Shown: piece by piece, positions 46,401-58,089 of the stretch | How the letters are laid out: each line of letters starts with the position of its first letter | How positions within the stretch are numbered: the stretch's first letter is position 1 | Source: Brachypodius melanocephalos | Taxonomy: Eukaryota > Chordata > Aves > Passeriformes > Pycnonotidae | Reading direction: 5' to 3' | Assembly: GCA_013398615.1 (NCBI GenBank) | Contig: VZSR01003798.1 | Location: 13,465,117-13,529,116 of the forward strand | DNA length: 64,000 nucleotides | The notes under the pieces: model-generated | The model's database searches: none | Told to the model about the DNA's origin: nothing | The model's input: only the letters and a program-made list of their open reading frames with translations | Position numbers and translations under genes: made by a program

Positions 46401-49400
46401 TAATACAAAATCACTCTTAACTTCTGACAGCCTCTCACCACTGCTTTTGATTTATCAGGCTTAATGCTGGCAAGTGCTACTGTTGATTTTTCTGCAGGCT
46501 GAAGAGCTGTGGCAGCCTTGGAGCTCACATGTGAGTGAAAATAGCAACCACTGGGGGGGAGTCTTACCTAGGAAACAGCAGACAGCTTTAGAGAGGGCAG
46601 ATCTTGGGAAAGGCAGCAGGTTCTTATTGAGGTGTCAAAAGATGCTGCTTCAGTGTGCTGGCCCTTCCTTTTTATTCATTCTCCAGACATTTTCACATCA
46701 GACTGTACCAGTGTCATATATTCAAGCTTACTGACAAAGAGTTCATTGTATAGTTGGTCTGTTCAAACTTGTGTGGCCACTTAGAATGCTGCAGTCCTGC
46801 CCGAATTTGCCTTCTCTAAGCCTCGGGAATCTGTTAGAGGTAGGGTGTTAAGCAGTGACTGTGCAAGCCTGGGTCTGGGCTGTGAGTCCAGCTGTGCACA
46901 GATGTGTGGCAGCTGTGCCTGTGCTGTGTGAGCCCAGCCTGGGCTGTGCAGAGCTCGGGGTGCCCAGAGCTGCTAGCTGCAGGCAGCTGTGCCCTGCACA
47001 GCCACAGCTCCAGGGGAGCTCCATGGAATTGCTTCTGATTTACAGGGACAGTGACATCAATACAGAACCTCAGGTGTCTCAGCTGTCATTTGAAATGACT
47101 GTCAGAGCTCATAAACAAGGAGCATGTTCCTACAGAAGGCAGCCAAGGGAAAGAAGTTCAGAGTATTCATTCAGTGATCAGAAAGCCTGGCATGGCCTTC
47201 AGTGGTGTGCCAATGGGGAGCCCAGAGCTGCTCCTACAGCTGAAGGATGTCTGGGCTCCCTTCAGTGTAAAGGACACTTGCAGAAATAGTCATGTATCAT
47301 GTTCCTTCTGCAAAGCAGGTTGGCTTAATTTTTTTGAGACTTGCTGCTGCTTTCAGCTTGAAGGCTGCTTTTGTAGTTACAAACCAGATGTTCTTACTTA
47401 GAAAGCTGTGAAAGCAATGAGATGGTGCAACAGGAATCTCAGACTCACTGTGGCCAGCTGCATTTGTGCCATCTCACTTTGCTACAACACATTATTTTCT
47501 GCCTTGTCATTTTTCCAGGATTGTGGGTTTTCTTTATGGACTAATAAACTGAAAGGGGAAATGTCTGAAGGATGCTCTGATGTAATATACCCAGCAAGAG
47601 ATTATGAACTTTAATAAACTTTTTTTAGTCTGCAGTTAATTAGTTTCTCATGTTTTCTTTGCATAAACTGTTATCTCTTTCAAACCAAATTGCAAACAAG
47701 CCTTAGGAAAGAATTCAGTGTAGTACAGAGTAATTTCCTGAAGAGCAGTCTGTGTAAGCTGTACTGCTAGAGTTTTTTCACTATCTCAAAATGTTATTTT
47801 TATAGCAGTGTGATGTGTGTATAACAGTCTGGATGGTGTAATCTGGATCAAATTCTGAAATAAAAGGATTTTCTAGGTCTTGAGGTTTTTTTCAAACCTT
47901 TTTTCTTCAGGAGAAGGAGATGACCTTTGTGCCATGGGAATATACAACAAAATTCATGTTTAGACTATTGGGTAATTATGTATATGGAGTTAGGAAAATG
48001 ACATTTTTAAAGGCCTTCCCAGCATTTGAGACTTTTGCTTTAAATGGACGATTCATTATTAAGCCATTTTTAACTCCTTCTTTCTTAGTAGTCGTAAGGA
48101 AATAGGTATTTGGAGTATAGATAATAATTTTTCTAGTAACAAAATAGAAGTTAAATGCCAAATGTTCTACGAATACCTTCATGCAACTTCATAGACTTTG
48201 GAAAAATCTGCATGAAATTTAAAAGAAATATTTTAATCCAAGAAGATCAAAGATTTACTTATCTCTCGTTTGCTGTCAAAATGTACTAATTTTGGGTGGT
48301 GACATCAGACATTTCTTGCAGCAATCACAGCTGAGTAAGAAATCTTTCTGTTAAGCAAAAAATTGATGTTCCAAAAATGTTTCTGCTCTTGACTAGAATG
48401 AACAGATATTTTAAGGCTGTAGTGAGGCAATGAAATCCAGGGATCCATCTGTGCATCGTTTTATTCTTAGCAAACATTAAGTTCTAAAAATACATAGGAA
48501 AGGATGCTGGGGTTCTGGTGCAGAGTTATGTAAGGATAAATATAACTATGTGGAATAGTATTTACTTATGACATGTGCAGAATTCCAGAATGTTATGCCC
48601 CTGTGTTTATGGGCATGGCATTTGCTGAGTAGTTTTGTTTGGATGTTTATTTTGCATTAAGAACAGCCATTTTGGGAGCAGTGAGTAAGGAGAGAGACCC
48701 AAAAGAAAAGTGGTGTAAGTAATTTCTTTCATTCTGTATGTCTTGATAAATAATGAACTTAAATATAAAGTGACTCTTCATAATAAAACTTGAAATTTGT
48801 GGACAAGTTTTTTAAGTTAATCACTTGACACGAATCTAAAGCTGATTAAGGAGAAGAAAACAATAATCCCACAACAATGTAATCTCCAAAACCTCCACAA
48901 CAGTCCAGGTCTCACACGTAAGAGCTGCTCAGGGTTTTCTTCGTTGTCAGTTCACATGTTTCCAGGAATACCCTCAATGTATTTGGGAAAGGAAAAGCAA
49001 ATTGAAAAGAGATGGATCAAAAGTGTATCTTGTACAGTGATAACTCTTGTGGTGCAGTTGTGCTGCTCAGCTGCAGTGTAGCTGAATGCAGAGCTAATGG
49101 ATTTAAGTGCAGAGGTGAAACCAGGTTAACTTTCAATCCCAGTAATAGGAGTTGCAATACATACCTTTATTCAACATCTTAATTCTGGTTTTTTTAGTGC
49201 ACATTGTTTGTGATTCTGATGTAGAAATGATGTTTTCCCTAGCACCAACAGAAGGCAAATTGCTGTGGTAAGAAAAAGTTACACTGTGGGTATGTAGCCT
49301 CCTGGAATGCCTTGTGTCTCTTGCTCTGGTGCTGTTCTGGGGCATGTGAAACCTCCCTGCTCTGCTGTGTGTTCCCTTGTGAAGGTCTTGGCAGGAAGCT

Positions 49401-49599
49401 TCCCTGAGATTCAGCTCCCATTCTGGCAGTGTGCCTTTGCAGCAAAGGCATCTGCAGTGCTCTCCTGGGCTGCATTAGGAAACCATTGCCAGCTGCTCCA
49501 GGAGGGGATCCTTCCCTTGGCTCAGCACTGCTGAAGCCAGGCCTGGAGGTGTCTGTTCAGTCCTGGCTCCTCAGTCCAGGAGAGATGTGGATGTGTTGG

Positions 49600-50035
49600 A
49601 GGGAGCGGAGCCAAGAGCCACAGGGCTGGTGAAGGGAGTGGGACAGCTCTGCTCTGAGTAAAGGCTGAGAAAGCTGGGGCAGTTTAGCCTGCAGGGGTGA
49701 AGGCTTGGGGGGGATCTTTTATCTTTTATCTTTAATATATGCAGAAGCCAACTACCACACTGCAGGGTGCAAAGAAGGTGGACCTGGGCTCTTTGCAGTG
49801 GTGTCCAGAGGCACAGCTAGAGAGACAGTGGGCACAGAATGGAACCCAGAGGGTTCCTTCTGAACATCACAAACCACTTCCTTGCTATGAGGTTGCCCCT
49901 GGAGGTTATGGACTCTCCATCCTTGGAGTTAGTCAAAAGCCACCTGGCTCTGGGTAACCCTGCTTGAAGAGTGAGGGCTGAACAGGGGTGACCTCTGGAC
50001 ATTCCTTCCAACCTTAACTATCCTACAACTCTTCT
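49600..50035 (+). mobile_element. CR1 LINE 3'-end fragment
   Basis: Recognisable CR1 3' pieces in order: aggctgagaaagctggggca, gggtgcaaagaaggtggacc, gggttccttctgaacatcac, ggactctccatccttggag, gtcaaaagccacctggctct, ccctgcttgaagagtgaggg and gacattccttccaaccttaa. The terminal repeat is decayed. A short atctttt-type tandem (about 49718-49735) interrupts it. It is 5'-truncated and diverged. Confidence 0.85.
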
Positions 50036-53000
50036 GACCAGATAACTTTTGTGCCAACCCCAGGGAAGCTGTTCCCTCATTTTTAAGAGCCTAAGTGAGT
50101 TCTAATCTATGAACTGCTCTGGCCTGCTAATTTATGGAGCATCTGTGTGTCCAAAAGAAGTGGTGACTAAAATACCATACTTCATAAAGACCCTTCTTTC
50201 TCTAAGACACTTGTGTGGTTTAAAATTTGGTTAAGAAAATTGCTCAGTTGCTGTTATTCCTTCTCTGCTCTGCTGTCATACTGTTTGTGGAAGATTGGAA
50301 GCAAATAACAGTTCTAGCTCAAAATCCCTATGGGTGGGTTACGTATTTTTGCTGTTAATTGAACAAGATGTACTTGTAGCTGTCCACAGCTCTACTTTAA
50401 TCCAGCTGAATTGTTTGTGTTCGCTGAGGCTTCCTGAATGAAATGGCTGCAAAGTTGCCACAGTGTAGTATGGATGTTGCTGCTAGTGCTTTTATCCTAT
50501 AATGTGATCTTATCATGGAATGCTTTGAAATTTTCACTCTGCAGACATTAATGCTGTAAAGCTTTCCTTATTTACACAGTATTTGCCATATTTAGAGGGT
50601 AAATTAACTCGCCTGTATTTGGTGTCCGATGTTAAGAAATATTAAAAGTTTCCAATGCTTGCAGTGATCTGGTTTTTGCAGCAGTAGTAGCTCTGCTGCC
50701 TGGTCAGTCCTTTTCAGCTGGATAATGCTGTAGCTGCCTCTGTCTGACTTGGAGATCCCTGGTTTGGTGCCTGCAAGCAGCAAGGGCACTGTGACATGTC
50801 CTGGATGGGGGCATAGGCACAAGCAGAGCACTGTGGGTCATGCAGGTCTTCAGCTGCTCTGGTCTGTTGAACTTCAAGATTCGAGCTTCAGCCCCGTTCT
50901 CTGTGTTCCATTGTTCTTTTCTCACCTGAATAGTTTCTCACTGGACATTCCCAGGAAGGTTTCATGTTTGACAATAAAATCTGTTCTTGCCACCCAATGA
51001 ACCTTGGAATACCTTTGAAAATAGAATGAGGCTAATGGAGGAGGTAACACTTTATTCTTCCTACAATCAAGAGCCTCCTTTGTCTCAGTTAAATATTTAC
51101 AGCCCATGTTCTATAATTGAACAGGAAAAGGTTAGAGAATTCAGACAGGAGAGTGTTTTGCTGTGGTACTTCTAAGATTCAGCACATGACAGAAATGATT
51201 TTAGCTTCTAGAATATTGCTTTATTTATGAACTGTCCCTGTCAGGGACGTTAATTTGCACTTTGCTCACAGTGCAAAAGCTGCCAGGCCAGCTGTTGGAT
51301 GCTGAAGCAACCTATTTATACATAGACCTCCAGAGCAGAAAGTTTTCCCATTTGTACACAGTTAAGATTTAATTTGCCTTGTCAGTTTTTGTGTGGGATC
51401 ACAACTGTGCACTGTTCAGCTTCAAGTGATGACTGAAGCTGAGTTTTATTTGCATTTCTTTAAGAAATAGTTTTCATTCTGATTTAGGGAGTGACTTGTG
51501 TTTTCATTTCAACTGTTCCCCAGCACTTGGGGTGGCAGCTCAGAGCTAATAAATGCCATAGATGTGTGTTTGTAGCTGTCACTCTATTTAAATGACAGAT
51601 CCTTCCCAACAAGTAATAGGCTGCCCACTGTGTCTGACTAATAATTGTTAATGTGATCCTCTGTTGAAGCAGAGAAAAGCTGCAGCCAGCAGTTTGAAAT
51701 GTGTGTGCACATACTGCTAATCCAGCCTTTGTGTACATACTGGTGTTAAGTGGTGTAAAATTTACATGATGTGTGAGGAGTCATGGTTTTCAGTAAAAGA
51801 AAGGAAAAGCAGGCTTTAGGTTTTTTTTCCTACTGCTCACAGGAGGGTCTTGTTATGAACATGATCTAGGCACTGGGATACTATCAGAAGTGACTACAGC
51901 AGGAGACTAGAGCTAATAGTAATATCAATAAGTCAAAATAGTTCTTTATCAGCCAGACATGCAAAAAAATAAACAAAACCAAACTTCTACCCTTTCCAGC
52001 CCCAGGTTTCTAATGGGTGTCCAACACCTACAGCAGAAACTAGCTTTACTTCACTCAGAGATCACAACAAAGCCTGTTGTGGACCTGGAATCTACAATAG
52101 GAACAGGTGGGAAACAATAGCTGTATTGCCTGAATGTAGCAACTTTCTACTTGCCTAGCTTCTACTTCAGCTTTTTAAATTCTGCTCTTAATTTGACATT
52201 GCAGTTGGTGAAATTTTCAGCAATTTTAAAACTATAGACTTTTTTGAGAATACCACAGATGAGCCACACTTACTGCAAAGACAAGGACAGTGAAGGCAAC
52301 AGACCATAAAATGCCAGCCTGACATGGATAAAAGTATTATCATCCATTGCATGTGTGAGTTAAGCAGTTCTGAAATGCTGTGCTATGGGCACATATGGTG
52401 GGAGCTGTGTAATCAAGTTGTTATGCCTGGGTAGAGATTGCTTAGGAGAGGAATGATGGATGGTTGCAAATGAGCTATTGCCTAATAATCCATGCAGTTG
52501 TTGGAGGAGTCGTGTTGCTCTGATTTGTGCCTGGCACACACAGCCCCACCTCCCAGCACTTCCCTGTCTCTGCTGCTCTGGCTACTCACTGAGCAATGCT
52601 GTGGGAAACAGCAAACCTTGCTTAGAGCTTCAGTTTGCTGTAAGACACCACAGGAGGGGGAAAATGAGCTATAAATGACTATGGCAGATACCAGCCAAAA
52701 GTGAAGCACTTTAATTTATTGTTTGTTTTAGGTGTTGCTTCAGAAGGGTTTCAAACAACATTTTTTGCTGAATCTTCCCCAGTTAGTGAGTCTGCCCTTC
52801 CACAGAGAGTCATGAGGACACCCAAATGTGAAGATTGCAACTTCTGGGAGAGACTAATGTTTTTTATGTGCCATTTATTATGTCAGGAATTATGACATTA
52901 TGTAGGAATGTCAGCAGTTGACTGTCAAAATGATAATTGCTTCATTCACAAATGTAAAAATTATAAATAGGAAATGGTTTAAACTGTGTGTCAAGGAACT

Positions 53001-53379
53001 CCAATGTCCAGCAGTCTGTGTAGAGCCCATTAACTCTGCAAAACTGCTCTGTCTAATAATTGCTGTATCTGAAGGGAATCATTCATTTGTTGGTTGTTTT
53101 GAATGGAGTATCACTCATTTGTGGGTATTTTTAATTCCAGAATTTAAATATCCAGGCTTATTTTCAAGCTCCCAGCACCACTCCTCCCAGCTCCCTGGAT
53201 GTCAGCTCCAGTGCCATGATCTCAGGCTGTGGTAGAGAGACAGCTTCTCTCCTGTTTTTGTGTCCTGAGATGAAAGCTGCAGATGTGCTCTGGATTCAGC
53301 CTCATAATTCTCCCCACTCCATACAACAGCTTGAATCTTTCACCTCTGTTTTTTCTTGGTCCCTTGTAGTCTTTCCCTA

Positions 53380-53480
53380 AATAATGAAAATCATGATCAG
53401 TCCATCTCCTGTTACGCAATGGAGATCCCCACTTCAGGGAAACCTGTTCCAGTGTTTGACTACCTTCATAGTAAAAATAA
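53380..53480 (-). mobile_element. Possible decayed CR1 fragment
   Basis: The plus strand reads gagatccccacttcagggaa acctgttccagtg, then ttgactaccttcatagtaaa, which resembles the antisense of the CR1 3' region. The match is short and the boundaries are uncertain. Confidence 0.35.
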
Positions 53481-53701
53481 AATACTTGAAAGAAATACTA
53501 AGAAGGTCATACATTCATTGCTGACCAATAATACATACTCTGAATATTTACTTTATCCTCTTCTCTATCCTTATTTTATTAAAGCAAAATTATCCTCATT
53601 CCTTCAAAGCTGTTCTCTTCACTTAGAGCATTTCCTCTTGCACAGAAACATCTGATGCCTGTAGTGCTGCCTGTGCTGTGCTAATTACTGTTGCTCTTCA
53701 G

Positions 53702-53741
53702 TGGTTGTAATGTCCTAAGATTTGGGAAAGGTTCACAGCAG
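53702..53741 (+). CDS. Candidate upstream exon of an unrecognised gene
   Basis: A strong acceptor (ttactgttgctcttcag) precedes 40 nt ending at CAG|gtgagg. After one leading base it reads GCNVLRFGKGSQQ and leaves phase 0, which fits the phase of the next candidate exon at 56444. Short and unsupported by homology, so it may be chance. Confidence 0.18.
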
Positions 53742-56443
53742 GTGAGGGAATGGAAGCTGTCAGGCCATGGGCCCAGTAATGTAAAGGTTACCAACCATAA
53801 CATTTCACATTGTCAATCAAAGCATCAAGTCCTACCTTTGTTGGATTATAAAATGCTATTTTTATGGGATAGAAAATTATAAAACCCCCAGGTTGGTTAG
53901 TATATCAAACCTGTTTGTACTAATGACACTTCTATCTGTATCTTTAATATTGCTATTAAAAGAGACTTAATTAAATAAAATGCTCTGTGATTTATTGAAA
54001 TAGCCTGTAATAGCTCAATGTGCTTATACCTTCCTGAAATTCCCAAAAACACATTGTGCTAATGCAGCTAATGGCAAGTCCATCACTGCACCACCTGTCT
54101 ATTTGTGATTTGCAAGGCCTATTAAATCTATTTATCATTGAGCTGATATGAGACAGAGAAGAAAGAATGAGGTTAGAATAATTATCGTCAAGGAAAATGG
54201 CAAAAGGAAGTGGGAAAGGTGAAATAATTCTTAAAAAGAGTGCAAAACTTGTTAAGTCACAGTTCTCTATTTCTTTAAATTAGAATGCTTCCCGAGAGTT
54301 TGATCAAAGAAGCAATTTTAATGGGTTTCTGAAGAAAAAATAACTTGGTAGGCTCTTTGAGAGTATCCTGACCGACATCCTTCCCTTTGCAGTCTGAGAA
54401 CCAAAGGAAAGACTTGGAATTTACCCAAGTTCTGCATTACACACAGTAGGTATCTGTTTTGCATGACTTTTGTCTCTCCAAAAGTGTGACTCTATTGTAG
54501 ATTTTAGTTTAATTTAGAGTTTACTTTCCTCCAGGATAACACCTGAGGTTTATAAGCAATTTCCACAGTGGTCTAGGCTACATATTTAATTCTATACTTG
54601 CCAGTAATCAACTGAAAATATAAATATAAGAAATAGATTTGTATACACACACAGCAGAAAGAGAAGTAGCTCATAATATACAGAGGTAAGAAAAAATTAC
54701 AGAATGCTATAAAATCTCATTAAAAATGATATATTGTTCCAGTAGCTTTATGTGGGAGAGGGAATGGGGGGCTGTAATTGTCGTTCAGTTGCACAGATCT
54801 TATTGGAAACATTATTTAATATTTATATGCCAGAATGGTTTTATTTCAGTCCTGCCTTATGTGAACAATATGTTATTTTATCAGCTTCTATCTCTACATT
54901 TAAAGTAAATATGTGTCTTGTCTTTAATACCAGCAGAACACTTCCAGTAATGCTTTTCTTAAAAACAAACAACCCTAAAACTTGAGCATAGCTGTAACCT
55001 CCCCTGACAGGAAGCACAGCAGACACAATTTTCTGGGGACAGTGTGGTGACCCAGAGCAGCCAAATGCCTGGGGATGATCTTTATTGACAGCATCTGCAG
55101 GTGCAGTGTGAATCCAAGGGATGACTTCCCAACAGGTGCCAGCCTCCTTAGCTGCTAATGCAGGTCACTACAGAAAAGGGATTGAGAAGCACCTGTAGCC
55201 TTCTGAATTCTGCGTGAATGGCTTTAAGAATTCATCAAGGTAAGAAGCACAAGCAGAAGAGCAGATTTCTTCCCATTGTTTCTCAATTTTTGAAGCTTAG
55301 AGAGTTACTTTTCCAACCCCAGGAACATTTCACTCTGGTAATGATTAGAGACTATGTGATACTACTCAGAAACTGTGCAGGCAGTAATGTGAGGAGAACA
55401 GGGAGCATTAAGTGGTTGTTAGGTTGAAACAAAATCTTCTGAGCTACTAAGAGATAATTAGGCTTTCAGTGGGGAAAGAAAAATATAATTTAAAGGCCTT
55501 TACTCAACTTGGTTTTTCCTGAAGTGTTTACCTAACATCTGTTCTCCCTAAGGGACTCCCTTCTGAATTATTCAGTTCCACAGTACAACATAGACTCCTA
55601 CCCAGGAGCCTGAAATACTCAGAGAAAAACTTGAAATAATAATCCAACTGTCTCATATTCTGTGTAATGGAGCAATTGCCTCCAAATTGCTAATGCTAAC
55701 TCAGGCCCCAGTGCCCTTTCAGCAGCATCACTTTATTGCAGGAGATGTGTGTGAAATGGTACCAGACTGAGCAAGGGGTGCCTCTGGCCCTGGCTCTGCT
55801 GGTGCCAGGGGGAGCAGTGCTTTTTGCTGCAGGGTGAACGAGAGGGCACTCAACAGGCTGCCAAAGCATCAAATGGCCCCTTGGGAAGAAATGCTTCAAC
55901 AAGAGGGAGATTTTTTTTAAAAAAAGGTATTAGGAATTGTGCTAAAATACTGGCTGAAGAGTAATCCTAGCTGTACTCAAGCTGACCTTGTTAATTTTCC
56001 TGGTTCTTAGAGAAAGAGGCACAAAGCCTGAATGAAATTTCTCACTAATTCTTTTGTCTGAAGGGTAGTGAGACAATCTGCTTAATTATTTTTGGCAGTT
56101 GAGATAAGTCTGTTTTTCAAACACTTGTCATAGTAACTAATATTCTGTGAGAGTAATTGCTTTTTCTGTATGTACACCTCTCTATTCAGTGCTTTTGTAT
56201 TGTTTTCACTGTAAATCCTGCAGGGAATTTTTCTCTCTGCCAAACCATTTTATATCCTTGGCTTACATTCCACCTATATAGTTTTTGCCAGATTTCCCTG
56301 TATTAGTCTCTGTCAACCACCATAATATAAGAGGGATGTGTAAGACTTTTGTTTGTTTGTTTTTTAAATTATCACCAAAAATATTCCATTTAGAGACATA
56401 AAACCCCAAAAATAGAGATTGGCATTGGAATACATTTCTTCAG
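53742..56443 (+). other. Noncoding sequence, nothing recognised
   Basis: AT-rich, with short unrelated open frames on both strands. A donor-like CAAG|gtaaga at about 55240 has no supporting exon. No repeat family could be named. Confidence 0.5.
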
Positions 56444-56532
56444 CATAACAAATCCTTCTCATCTCGGGATTGCCAAAGCCGGAGAGAGACTTTCACTCCA
56501 GCTGTCATTTCTACAGACCTCAGGCCACTGTG
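56444..56532 (+). CDS. Candidate exon 1 of an unrecognised gene
   Basis: Acceptor atttcttcag and strong donor TG|gtgagt. It reads HNKSFSSRDCQSRRETFTPA then VISTDLRPL. The remaining TG is completed by G of the next candidate exon to give Trp, so the frame continues without a stop. No homologue recognised. Confidence 0.35.
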
Positions 56533-56630
56533 GTGAGTGATGCTGCCAGCACTGTTCCCTAGGCAGCCACCGAAGTACACTGCTCATTATGCACTGATAT
56601 TCCACAGGGATGTTTTTTATTTCCCCTCAG

Positions 56631-56793
56631 GCCAACAGTAAGCTACTTTGGAAAATACATAGGCAGTGTTCCTTTAAAAAGAACAAGTGCCTGTCTTTCA
56701 GAAGAAGCACTATGGGAAATTACAGAAAAGATTTATTTGCCTTTTGAGGAAACCATCTTCCCGAAGTGTCACTGGGTGCAGTCATTTGCACGG
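56631..56793 (+). CDS. Candidate exon 2, PTB/PID-like start
   Basis: Acceptor atttcccctcag and donor CGG|gtaaga. After one base completing a split codon it has 54 open codons: PTVSYFGKYIGSVPLKRTSA, CLSEEALWEITEKIYLPFEE, TIFPKCHWVQSFAR. The VSYFGKYIGSVPL start followed by a possible amphipathic helix resembles the first strand and helix of PTB domains (compare the VSYLVRYMGCVEV-type start in SHC proteins). This is a weak, by-eye resemblance. Not assigned to a known gene. Confidence 0.4.
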
Positions 56794-57660
56794 GTAAGAT
56801 TTACTGCTGGGAGAACAATGACAGAACCTTCTAAATGCACAAATAATCAGCCAGTGTCTGTCCCATTGGCTTGGCCACAACCAGCCTGTGTATTTTAGGT
56901 ATCCTGCTTGGAGTGATCTCTTCCTTCTGGACTGGGATCTGCTGAATCATAGGCCCCATGATCTTTTTTTTGCACCTTCCAACACAAGAGTCTTAATTCT
57001 GATAGAAACTTGGCCATGTACTTTCTGACCAGATGAACACTGTTTTAGGGAGTGCCACCTATGTTGAATGAATGCCCTATTTTAAAAGCACTTTGAAAAG
57101 CAAAGAAAGGTTTGCATGCTGTTAAAAGCACACCCAACGTTCAGAACATTGTCAGAAATGGAATATTGCATTTTTATACCAATTTGAGCAGACAGTTAAG
57201 AGTAGCTTTTCACAGAACAAATGTAATTTCCTGACTTGCTCTGTATTTTTCTATGCTGAAAGGGAAGTTATAGTTTTGTGCATAAATGAGCCACTTAGAC
57301 TTACAACAGTAAAGATTCTTGGTACATATGGATAACAAGTTTATAAAGGCTTTTCCTTATATTGATTGTAACTGAATCATAAATATATAATAAATAATGA
57401 TGCAGAAGTTATCTCTTCCTAAAGGCTTTTTTTCAGAAAGCGTTCAGTAAGAATAGTCTCAATTTCTTTTATAGTAAAGATATATATATATATTTCTGCC
57501 ATTCTGTTACCAAAAAAAGAGTCCATATAATGCATAAAAACTCCATGTACCTCAGGATTTTATTCAGGTATAATATTCTACATGGGTGATGCATTTCAGA
57601 AGAAATAACTTCTCTTCAGACATATTTGTTTTCAGGAAACAGTATTCTGTTCTACCTCAG

Positions 57661-57737
57661 AAAAAAATCCACTTCTTTCCAGCCAGTGTGTTGAAGTTAG
57701 AAAAAGTTCATTTGCAATGCCTGGACAGAGATGAACA
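57661..57737 (+). CDS. Candidate exon 3 of the unrecognised gene
   Basis: Acceptor tctacctcag and donor CA|gtaagt. In the phase left by candidate exon 2 it reads KKIHFFPASVLKLEKVHLQC then LDRDE, leaving phase 2. The alternating hydrophobic pattern would suit beta strands. An alternative acceptor at 57635 puts this region in another frame that stops. Confidence 0.35.
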
Positions 57738-57891
57738 GTAAGTTTGACTAAAACAATAAATCTTGAACACAGGTGAAAGTAGGAATTGTAAGAATTTTTT
57801 TTTTAAAGTCCAACAATTAAAATTCAAAAGAGATTTAAGGGCTTTAGTTAATAACTCTGAAATCTGGTTCTCTAAACTTTTCAATGCTTAG

Positions 57892-58015
57892 TCATCCTCA
57901 GCAGCAGATTTGGCTGTGCCATTCTGCAGAGGGGAATGTTGTGTGTCTGGCTGACTGTCCTCAGGGCTGTGGGGTTTTAACCTTGCTCAATTTAGGGCAA
58001 CTAACTTGGGTTTGA
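57892..58015 (+). CDS. Candidate terminal exon of the unrecognised gene
   Basis: Acceptor tcaatgcttag; one base completes His, then 40 codons read HPQQQIWLCHSAEGNVVCLA, DCPQGCGVLTLLNLGQLTWV and stop at TGA 58013-58015. An AATAAA lies at 58084-58089. Other nearby AGs (57900-57907) would open a different frame, so this end is less sure than the two middle exons. Confidence 0.28.
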
Positions 58016-58083
58016 TCCTAAATACATCCTGCATTTCATCAGCATTTCAAACAAATGGGTGCTACAGTAGCGTGTGATGCTCA

Positions 58084-58089
58084 AATAAA
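58084..58089 (+). terminator. Possible poly(A) signal for the candidate gene
   Basis: AATAAA about 70 nt after the candidate stop codon. Such hexamers are common in AT-rich DNA, so it is only supportive. Confidence 0.25.

Larger units (their letters stand above)
43511..53701 (+). other. Intergenic sequence downstream of TJP1
   Basis: No gene recognised. It contains a GC-richer patch near 46860-47020 with repeated GCTGTGC/CAGCTGTG words, a minus-strand open frame with acceptor and AATAAA at 45037-45265, a possible 33-nt exon at 46498-46530, and a CR1 fragment at 49600-50035. The longest plus-strand ORF (46855-47289, 144 codons) has low-complexity Ala/Cys/Leu composition and no domain I can name. 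Confidence 0.6.

Noticed and set aside
46860..47020. GC-rich patch considered as a CpG-island promoter
   Set aside because: It is rich in TG/CA words but poor in CpG and shows no clear first exon.
46855..47289. 144-codon plus-strand ORF in the intergenic region
   Set aside because: Its first part lies in a GC-rich word-repetitive patch and the composition is low complexity; no family resemblance or supporting signals.
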